Shown here in pieces: positions 1 to 9,300 of a stretch of DNA of 46,073 nt. This DNA comes from Silene noctiflora (lineage: Eukaryota; Streptophyta; Magnoliopsida; Caryophyllales; Caryophyllaceae): positions 80,773 through 126,845 of the forward strand of contig VHZZ01000774.1 in the NCBI GenBank assembly GCA_009801015.1, written 5' to 3'. Position 1 is the stretch's first letter, and each line of letters starts with the position of its first letter. The notes below the pieces were generated by a model. It was given only the letters and a program-made list of their open reading frames with translations, searched no databases and was not told the DNA's origin. Position numbers and translations under genes: made by a program.

Positions 1-358
1 TGAAAATGTGAACGGAGTGCATCATAAATACGTCGTCATGTCTTTAAAAAATGGCCGGAATATTCCATTTTTTTGGCTTAAATCCACTTAAGGTATCAAA
101 ATGTGAATGAAATGCACATTAAGGTATTAAGCTTTAAAAAAACTTTTCATAAATTGTTAAGTTTTAAAAAGTGCAACATTAAAAGGTGTTTTCATCAATT
201 GATCCTTATTTTAATCAAATTTTTAATTTTTGTGCCAAAGAGGAAAGGACCTCTCTCCAATCACCTAAACCCACAACCATACTTTATACTTATTTTAATC
301 AAATTCTTAATTTTTGTGCCAAAGTGAAAAGGGGAGAGTTATTGAGAATAGGAGGGAG
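1..358. mobile_element. 3' end of a small TA-flanked transposon, cut by the window edge
   Basis: The stretch ends in GAGAATAGGAGGGAG followed by TA at 359-360. The reverse complement of this end (CTCCCTCCTATTCTC) is a typical Stowaway/mariner-type terminal repeat. The other end is not visible and probably lies before base 1. A sentence-like block ending TTTTTGTGCCAAAG occurs twice (about 213-240 and 290-325), so the interior is partly duplicated. No gene is present here or in 359-522. Family assignment rests on the end motif only. Confidence 0.4.
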
Positions 359-1111
359 TAGTTGCTACTAGCTTAACTTTATCACATCACATTTTGAGTT
401 ATAATAATTTTGAGCTACCAAACTATTTTAATGGTTTAGCTTAGTTATACAAACTACAAAAGTTGAAACTAAAAAAATAAATCAAAACTTGAATAATAGG
501 ACATTGAGCCACTAGTTTTATACTTCCTCCATTCAAAAAGTATCTCCCCATTTGGATTTGCACAAATATTAAGGATCCTAATAAACAACTAATATAGTCT
601 TGTGCTCCCCCACTAAACTCTGAAAATTGCAGTCAAGTTGACATGAACTAATTGTGATTAGGGATTGGGATTAAGGGAAAGGAAAGTAACTGTGAGCCTA
701 ACAAATTGTGGGGCTAAATATTTCCCTCCAATTTAAGTTGCTGAAAAGTTCAAAATGTTTGGGAAATATATTTCCCACCAACTTCATAAGCTGAGTTTTA
801 AAGTCCTTCTTAATTTCCCCCCAAAATCCTCAAATACAACACCATTACATCATTAGTCTTACATCATCATACTAACAACACACAAATTACATATTTTACA
901 CTTATAAAGCTAATTACAATCAGGTCTTCTACTCCCCTGCTTCACCAAGTTTCCATTTCCAGCTATTTTTATCTCCAAAAGTTTCCATTTCCACCTTTTT
1001 TTTTTATCTCCATAAACCTGCACTACAAAAAAGATTAGTTAATCAAGCATTAAAAATAATAATTTTGTCATCAATTTAAAAAAAACTTACCCTTCTTACC
1101 ATATCCAAATA

Positions 1112-2452
1112 ATGGTACGTCCAAATCTCACCAATGATCAGAGGCATAGAATCGGGTGCATGATAATCGAAAATTCGATTAATTGCAAACCAGTGAGAGG
1201 CCAAATGAAGTTAGTTGCAGAAAAATTTAATGTGGACAGAAAAACCATATTCAAAATATGGAAAGTAGCAAAACAACAACGTCTAAATGGTGAAGAGTTG
1301 CAACTGAACTCTAAGATGAAGGAGAAGAAAGGTAGGACAGCGATACAGCTACCTGTTGAGGTAATATTAGCACTCGATAGAGGAGAAAGAGGGTCAATTT
1401 ATGCTCTTAGTCAGACACTAAAGGTTTCAGTTGGTACCATTTGTACATGGGTTAAACTAGACAAATTGAGAAGCCACACTAATTCAATAAAACCAGCATT
1501 AACAGAGGAGAACATCTTCCAAAGACTGAACTTTGTTCTTACCAAATTATGGTGGAACAGAATTTCAGGAACTTTGTAGTTCAAAGATATGTGTAATGTC
1601 ATTCACATTGATGAAAAATGATTCTATATAACTCAAGATACTTCTAAGTATTACCTCCTTAGTGAAGAAGTAGATCCATATAGGGCTTGCAAAAGCAAGA
1701 ATTTTATCACAAAGGTTATGTTCATGGCAGCTGTNNCAAGACCAATTTACNATGAAAATAACAACCTTATTTTTGATGGAAAGTTGGGTATATTTCCATT
1801 CACCTTTCAAGAACCAGCAAAAANAAGATCAAGGAATAGAGAGNCAGGAACNTTGGAAACCAAATCAATAGCATCAATCAACAAACAAGTCATCAAGGAA
1901 ATGCTCATTAACAACATTCTACCAGCAATAACTTCAAAATGGCCANCATTACTTTCAAAAAACATAATCATCCAACAAGACAATGCAAGACCACATTTGA
2001 AANGTAATGATCCAGATTTTTTGAGGGCAGCAGAAGCAACAGGATATAACATCTCATTAACTCAGCAGCCACCTAATTCACCTGACCTTAATGTCCTAGA
2101 CTTAGGGTTTTTTCGATCAATTCAATCACTTCAAAGTAAGAAAAGAGCAAAAACTGTAGATGAGTTGGTATCAAATGTAAATGAAGCATAGGATGAATAA
2201 CCAGCTTTGTGTTTAAGTGACGTATGGCTAAGTTTACAAGCAGTCATGTTGGAGATAATGAAGACCAAAGGGCACAATAACTTTAAACTACCACACTTGC
2301 ACAAGAAAGCACGAAGGCTAGCAGGTACTTTGCCAAGGAACTTGCGAGCAGATCAAGACATGGAAAGGGACTGCATTGACCATCTAACACTGGCAGGAAA
2401 GGATAACAACTTAGAAGAAATAAGTGTTCCTCTTGCATTTTCAGCATTCTGA
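1112..2452 (+). pseudogene. Mariner-like transposase, DD39D type, broken by in-frame stops
   Basis: One reading frame runs from the ATG at 1112 to the TGA at 2452 (about 446 codons) and matches plant MLE transposases throughout. The N-terminal part (to about residue 120) is a helix-turn-helix DNA-binding region. The catalytic block HIDEK places the first Asp at 1610-1612, IIQQDNARPH places the second at 1979-1981, and NVLDLGFF places the third at 2099-2101. Exactly 39 residues lie between the second and third Asp, the plant MLE signature. The C-terminal part has the family's EIMKTKGHNN...LPH region. In-frame stops occur at 1577 (TAG), 1619 (TGA in place of the Trp after HIDEK) and near 2189 and 2198. 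No frameshift is needed, so decay is by point mutation. Seven sites with ambiguous bases fall in this ORF. Confidence 0.9.
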
Positions 2453-2850
2453 ACACAGATATGTTACAAATATTTGGTCCACTTAACTTTTATCTAGGAA
2501 AAAATATAGGATAAAAGTTAAATGGAGGGAATATAAGCATGAGTACATGAGTATGGATGCAAGTTTTTGTAAACATGTTTCTTTTGTAATGAGAATGACA
2601 ATGTGCAAGCAATATATAAGCTCTCATAGCACTAAGCATTTTAATCATTGAGCTTTTGTGGTCCATAAATAAGGTCTCCTATAGCCTAGCATTGTGATTA
2701 AAAGTTGAACAAGAGGTTTTGTGGTGGCCTAAGAAAGACCTCCTTCCAAAACTAAACTCAATAGTAAATAATTCATCATCAAAGCTAGGTGGAATCCTTA
2801 ATATAGCCACATCATAGAACAAGCAACAATTTAGGAAACAAGGAAAAACA

Positions 2851-3525
2851 GGCAACAATCAATTCTGACAGTAGTCAAGCTCTCATAGCAATAAGCAGTT
2901 TATATCATTAAGCATTTGTCAAAATTCCAACTTATCAATTGCAAAAGGAGCATGTAATATCATTAAAAACAGGCAACAATCAATTCTGACAGTAGTAAAG
3001 CTCTCATAGCAATAAGCAGCTTACATCATTGAGCATTTGTCAAAATTCCAACTTATCAATTGCAAAAGGAGCATGTAATATCATTAAAAATAGGCAACAA
3101 TCAATTCTGACAGTAGTAAAGCTCTCATAGCAATAAACAGTTTACATCATTGAGCATTTGTCAAAATTCCAACTAATCAATTTCAAAAGGAGCAAGTAAA
3201 ATCATTAAAAACAGGCAATAATGAGTTTTGATCGAAATAAAGCTCTCATAACAATAAGCAACATATATCATTGAGCATTTGTCAAAATTCCAACTTATCA
3301 ATTGCAAAAGGAGCATGTAATATCATTAAAAATAGGCAACAATCAATTCTGACATTAGTAAAGCTCTCATAGCAATAAGCAGTTTACATCATTGAGCATT
3401 TGTCAAAATTCCAACTAATCAATTTCAAAAGGAGCAAGTAAAATCATTAAAAACAGGCAACAATGAATTTTGATCGAAGTAAACCTCTCATAACAATAAG
3501 CAGCATATATCATTGAGCATACAAC
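2851..3525. repeat. 121-bp tandem repeat, about 5.5 copies, inside the MLE
   Basis: The phrase GGCAACAAT (or a close variant) recurs at 2851, 2972, 3093, 3214, 3335 and 3456, a constant spacing of 121 bp. Each unit also contains AGCTCTCATA, GAGCATTTGTCAAAATTCC and AAAGGAGCA. Copies 4 and 6 share variants that others lack (TTTTGATCGAA, CTCATAACAATAAGCA), and copies 3 and 5 share AACTAATCAATTTC. The array therefore also grew in 242-bp steps. It has no coding frame. Confidence 0.9.
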
Positions 3526-4012
3526 CAGGCATATAACTAGCATACAACCAGGCATATACCAGCATACAACCAGCAAGTTAATCATAGCAATAAGCAATTT
3601 TCCCACCAGCAAACACAGTACCAGCATACAACCAGTTACTCACCAACAAAGACAGTACCAACAATTTTTCCACCAGCAAACACAGTACCAGCAGTAAAGA
3701 CGAATACTCCCATAAAACCATCATAAAACTACCATCAAATTAACCAACATAACCCAACAGGATCTAACCAGCAATGCAGCAGCAGTAAACTACCAGTTAC
3801 AATTAGTCATAACACCATATAACCAGTTACTCGGCCATTTATAAATCAGAAAATAAAGCAGCAATCTAGCAGTAATCCAACAGTAAACCACCAGTAAATA
3901 CAACATTAAACCAGCAGTAAATCCAACACTAAACCAGTAGTAAATACAACACTAAACCAGCAGTAAATCCAGCAGTAATCCAGTAGTAAATCCAGCAGTA
4001 AACTTTGACTAA
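3526..4012. repeat. Simple-sequence region rich in ACCAGCA / CAGTAAATCCA
   Basis: After the 121-bp array the sequence becomes a loose repeat of ACCAGCATACA and then CAGTAAATCCAGCAGTAA-like units of roughly 13 bp, especially 3880-4010. Order is irregular, as in slippage-grown DNA. It lies wholly within the MLE and has no long ORF. Confidence 0.7.
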
Positions 4013-4085
4013 GCTCACAAAAATTAAGTAAAGCATAAACAGAAAGAAATGAACCTGTTCTTGCTCCTTTTTAGCAATAAACTTT

Positions 4086-4833
4086 TCATTTGTTTTTTTC
4101 CGTCTCCTTCATTTCGCGTCTACCACAAACAGCCTCTTCCTTCTCCATCAATTCCTTTTCTCGCCTTTGTAGAGTACATGTAAGAATAAGAAAACATTGT
4201 TAAATATACATATTTAAAAATAAAAACAAAGTAAAAACAACATAATAACGGGATAATCTCCTTAAATATTTACACATGCAAGTCGAAATCTATTAAAAAC
4301 GTTAAGAAATGAAAAAAAGACAAGAAACTTTCAGATGAAGGTTAAGAAATGGTTGACCTGTCAAGGAACCTCGTACAGTACGCCCTAAATTTCTTTGAAC
4401 TTGGAGACTCATCAATGAAAGGATCAGTCTTCTGTCGTTTAGGGGTGGTCACCCCAGATTTAGTAGTTTCTTCACCAGATCTTCCCTCTCCAACCGCACA
4501 ATCAACCAAATCATCAGAAAACTCACAAGAATCAGGAACCTGGGTATGTATCCCCAGATAAAAATCAGTGGTGACCTCTGTATCATCATCATTGGTCATT
4601 GAAGCATCAGATGTTGAAGGATCAGTTAAATCCTCAAAACCAGGTGTATTTGGAATATCCTGAAATTCCAACTCAGAACTCGTATAAATAAGATGGTTGA
4701 TGTGAGGTAGCAGATTAGGAAGATGAGTGGTGTCAAAAGAAGTTTCATCGCTAACACCACAATAATCGCAGCAATAAGAGCCGAGATTGAAGTGAGTTAC
4801 TGTACAACGTAAGCAAGAAGAAGAGCAGTGAGA
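4086..4833 (-). CDS. Second, antisense ORF inside the MLE; unknown protein, probably two exons
   Basis: I do not recognise this protein. An open frame runs leftward from about 4833 to 4342 with no in-frame ATG at its start. It opens with a Cys-rich patch (CLRC, then YCCDYCG), passes through a Ser/Thr/Asp-rich middle, and has a short basic NLS-like PKRQK segment. If the GT at 4357-4356 is a donor and the AG at 4166-4165 an acceptor, the frame continues in phase into a strongly helical, coiled-coil-like 25-residue segment (REKELMEKEEAV) and stops at 4086. The usable first exon is unclear: an ATG at 4847 lies in another frame, and an acceptor-like CAG lies near 4798. It could be a captured host gene piece, an MLE accessory gene or a chance ORF. 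The splice-phase continuity favours a real ancestral gene. Confidence 0.4.
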
Positions 4834-5314
4834 TCAATGAGAGCCATGACAAAGAATCGTAGAAGGAGAAGTTAGAAGGAAGGAAAGTGGTTAACAGAGA
4901 AATTAAGGTGAAATGAAAAGAGAGAGGTGCAAAGGAGGCGGTGGAAGAGTAATGAGATTTAGGGTTTTTGTCTTTTGGGTTGACTGATAGATGAATCTAG
5001 ATTTTATTTGATGGTATAAATGGAGTTGGTTGGGAAGATGATCCAAATAAATTTGGATCAATAAATTTGGATCAATAAAGACGAGTTGGGTAGTAAAGGA
5101 ATGAGGGTTGGATTATTTGGGTGGGAAATTTGTAATTGGGTTGGATTTTGGAGGGANTCATTAAGTGGTTTAATTGGGTTAGGGAGTATGATTAGTAGAG
5201 TTAGTGGGTTAGTGCCAGAAAATTAGGCCCAATAATCAATGGCATTGGTAGTAAATAATGACTTTTAACAAGGACAAAATGGTAAAATTGGTTGCCATAT
5301 ATAGAAAGAAAAAA

Positions 5315-5380
5315 AATGGGGATATAATTGTTGAATTGCCAAAAAGGGGAAATGGGGAGATAATTGTTGAATGGAGGAAG
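5315..5380. repeat. Right terminal repeat of the MLE with a subterminal copy
   Basis: The right end contains two direct copies of AAATGGGGA(G/T)ATAATTGTTGAAT, one at about 5315 and one at 5350-5373. The outer copy is part of the terminal inverted repeat ending at 5380. Repeated subterminal motifs are the usual sites of transposase binding, so this doubling may be functional. The left end shows one copy only. Confidence 0.7.
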
Positions 5381-5382
5381 TA

Positions 5383-6388
5383 TTTGTTATTTACATATTG
5401 TGGGTCATGTAAGTTACTAGCTTAATGTAGCTACTAGCTCAACCCATACTAGTTTATATGGACTACTCCAATGGTGATTTAACTAAAGTCTCGAAACTAA
5501 ACCATTGAACTTACTCTCATAAGTAGTTACTTTTTAAGTTTAAGTTTTTCTTTTTGTTAGTTTTTACTATTTTATTCATATATTTTACTTATGAAAGATA
5601 GTCTCGCGGAAGACTTACTCATATCAACTACTTGTGATGGAGAGTGTTGGGTTCCCCAAGAATATGAGCGAAATGCCGAAAGTGAAACAAATTGACACGA
5701 TAACACCAAATGATTCAAAGCTAAACTTAAAAACATAAACTCGAGCTAGACCGGTAAGGAATCAGAATTATAAAAAATCATGAACCGGAGTAAGTCTCCG
5801 GTAAAATGGTTTTACAATATCACAATGTAAAACCATATAATGGAAAATTTTAATATCCTTGTTATAGAAAGTTGTGATTGGTAAATAATTACTTGGTTTT
5901 ACAATAATAATTATTAAAGCGATTTTATACAATAACTTTTGACACTAAAGCGTGTTAAAAGAATGAAGGGTACGTCCATCTTGAGATAATATTAACGTCG
6001 ACGTTATAGATTTCCATACATGTTACTCTAGTAATCCTCAACATATTAATTAAAACAACATTTATAATCCGACAGGGGTAAGTGCTAATTGATGCTAATT
6101 AAAACCTACTATTATTACCATAACATCTATAACTAATCATATGCTCTCTTGGTATAGCCTCGATTTAGGACCGTTTTCATGGTGGCCTATCGAACGCTAC
6201 TTTCCTCTAATCAATGTGTCCGATACTCCGATACCGTATCACAAACGAGCTCTTTTCGCCCCTCAAGTTATGCCTGGTTCAAGCCTGTATTTAATTTGAT
6301 CAACTTTAATACATCAACAAGGTCTTATATAAATAGACCAACTTATAAGTTTCTCTAGCCTGTATTTTCCATAATCCTTGTTAAAGAA
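5383..6388 (+). promoter_or_regulatory. Upstream region of GDSL gene 1, with TATA box
   Basis: No gene lies between the MLE and the GDSL start. A TATA box, TATATAAATA, sits at 6326-6335, 53 bp before the ATG at 6389. About 5990-6345 is homologous to 12240-12770, including the phrase TTTATAATCCGACAGGGGTA and the later GAACGCTACTTT.CTCTAATCAAT. The promoter was therefore copied with the gene. The proximal half of this stretch (5383-5850) shows nothing I can name. Confidence 0.6.
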
Positions 6389-9300
6389 ATGAGTATTTTC
6401 AAAAATCGACAAATTACGAGTATTTTCTTGAGCATTATTTTGTCTTTGTACTCGTATATAAGCATTTTTAGCACTTGTAAAGGAGAAAGTGTAGAATTAT
6501 TAGCAAATTTTGTATTCGGAGATTCATTAGTAGATGCTGGAAATAACAATTACATTGTTTCAATTTCCAAGGCAAATTATCCTCCAAATGGTATTGATTT
6601 GGGAGTACCAACAGGAAGATTTACCAATGGAAGAACCACCGCTGATATTATAGGCATGCCCTCCGTTTCCTTTGTTTTACTTCCTCGGTTTATTTCCTCT
6701 GTTTTTCAGTAAATCGTACTCTGTCCTTTTTAAGATTTCAATTTTCTAAACTTTTTTAAGCTAAATTTATAGGATGGTAGATGGGGAGAGAAGAAATAAG
6801 CGCAGTGATTAATGACTCATTATTTGGTAACTCATTAATCACTCGTTTACCTCTTCGTGAGAGCATCCGTGACTAAGGGATTATACATTGTTGTTGATGG
6901 ACAACCTGATTTACAAAAAAAAAAAAAAATGATTGATTATCTGGTGGTTTCATGTCACTTGATTAAAAGGAAAGTGGACTCAACTAAAAGTATAATATGA
7001 TCTTTTAGTAACATGACTCTGATATCATATCAAGAAATTATCTCAATTCTCAACCAAACGCTTAAACTGATAGTTGGAGTCGCAAGATCGATTTTATAAT
7101 CTAACAAATACGTTCCAAACTAATAATATCATGCTTATACGAGATATACGTGTGATTTTCACATATATAAAAACTATTTTAGATAAAAAAAATCCCAGTT
7201 AAATAAAAAATTCACTTATAAGTCGTTTGGTTCAAAGTGTAAGAATGGATTGGAATGAAGTGTAATACCTTGAATGTATGAGTTAGAACCCTATACTTGT
7301 TTATTGTTGTTTGCTTCAACCATGGAATGAAGTCTAATAACAGTACTATTGGGGTGGAATGAAATTAGAAACATGAGGGGAGATGTGGTATGAAATTTCA
7401 TGGGATTGAATGAAGTTAGAATCTATCAAGTATCGTCCAAAACACTCTAATCAAATACTAATTGAATCCATTCCAAAAGTTTCAATCAAACACCACTTAA
7501 ACTTCTCCTCATTTCATTGTAGTCTTTGCCCTCTCAAGTTTTTGCCACTATAAAATAATTGAAAGTGAAATGACAAACACATTTAAGAAGTATTAAGATA
7601 ATAACTACTTTCATACTAATAAAAATACTTTTATGTGTATTTAGGCCAACAATTTGGATTAAAGACATTTTCCCCACCGTACTTAGCTCCGACTACAAAA
7701 AGAACTGCGATTATGCAAGGTGTTAATTACGCTTCCGGAGCTTCAGGGATTCTTAATGCGACTGGATATACTTTTGTAAGTTCGACCTTCCATTTTTCTT
7801 ATATACTTCCTCCATTCAACTCCACTCTACCACTTTACTTTTTCACGTTTGCCAACGCGTGTTTTACGCGGTAAATATCGTTAGTTACGTATTTGCTAAA
7901 ATTATAAAAGTTAGATATTTTTAATGTACTCGTAAAGACGAATTAAACAAGATCCCACATGAATATATTTTCACTTACGTATTGAGAAAAAATCGAAATT
8001 AAATGTTTATTTGTGAATAGTATGCAAAATTGAAAGTGGTAGAGTGAAGTTGAATGAAAGAAGTACCTTTTATGCTTTGTTTATTCTCAATACCACTTTG
8101 ACCATATTAATTTTAACAATTTGTAAAAATATTGAAACATCAAATTATAATTTTTATATTTTCTTATTGTCAAAACTTTGCCCTTTTATTTTATTTTTTT
8201 TTGCATCTTTGACCCTTTATTTAGAACATCCAAATTAGCTAACAATAATTCTTCTACACAACAATTTTTTTCATGTTTTTTGCAAATAATGACCACTTTG
8301 AAAAAAATGGTCATTTTTAGTTATAAAAAGTGGTCATTTTTTAATGGTCGTACATATGACCATCGCACAAGAGAATTTGCGATTAGCTCATTTGCTGAAT
8401 CTACAAACAAAATTAGAATTTAGAAAGCATTTAATGGAAGCATATATATATATTATGCTCACAATATAATGATTTTATAGATTGGTAGGTTGAATTTTGA
8501 TGCACAATTGGACAACTTTGCAAATACAAAGCAAGACTTAATATCAAGCATAGGGGAAGAAGCAACAAATGAGCTTATTGAAAAGGCCTTGTTTTTTGTG
8601 ACAATGGGATCTAATGACTTTCTCAGCAATTACCTCGTTCCATTTGTCTCTATAGTTGAGCAAACTCTTGTTTCTCCTCAAGCTTTTGTAAATCAAATGA
8701 TCTCCAAATATAGGCTGCAACTTACGGTAATAAACCATCTTATCATCTCCCTCCTCCGTTTTAATCATTTGTTTACTTTTGATTATTATACCACTCACAA
8801 TAAATATAAAAGGTAAACAAATGATTGAGATTTGAGACAAAAATAGTATTTTACTTCAAATTTCAGTCACGTAAGACTTTAATATTTAGAATTGTTATTA
8901 CGGATTTTCTAACATATGTTCTATATATAGGCGTATTAAGAATCCAAGTGTGAAATAATTCTCATGATAAGATGAAATCATTGCTACATTTTCACGTTTG
9001 TTAAATTCTTAATAAATATTCTTAAAACGCACGTTAGAAAATATGTTTCTCTTATCATAATTAGAAATGATAATGTGGTTAAGGCATACAACTTACAATT
9101 GAGTCTCAATCATCAGCTTGGATATCATGTAAGAAGGTCATTTTAACCAAAAACATTAAGCCGATAATTGAGGTCCAATCGCACCCCCTCCGTCCCGCTT
9201 ATTTGTTTACATTTTTTTAACACAAAGACCAAAAAGCGTGAAGGTGGACGACCCCATCCCCTATCTACTAAAAAAATAGGCGATCTCTATTATTTCCCGC

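Larger units (their letters stand above)
523..5380 (+). mobile_element. Complete mariner-like element (plant MLE, Tc1/mariner superfamily)
   Basis: The element is 4,858 bp and is bounded by TA at 521-522 and 5381-5382, the target duplication expected of Tc1/mariner. Its ends are inverted repeats of about 31 bp: 523-553 begins CTTCCTCCATTCAA and continues to CTCCCCATTT, and 5350-5380 is the imperfect reverse complement. Inside are a broken DD39D transposase (1112-2452, same strand), a 121-bp tandem repeat, a CAGTAA-rich simple region and an antisense ORF near the right end. The size is at the large end for plant MLEs. It is non-autonomous now because the transposase has in-frame stops, but the intact ends could still be acted on from elsewhere. 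Confidence 0.9.

Noticed and set aside
2851-3525. CRISPR-like or satellite array
   Set aside because: Repeats are directly adjacent 121-bp units without unique spacers, in a eukaryotic transposon.
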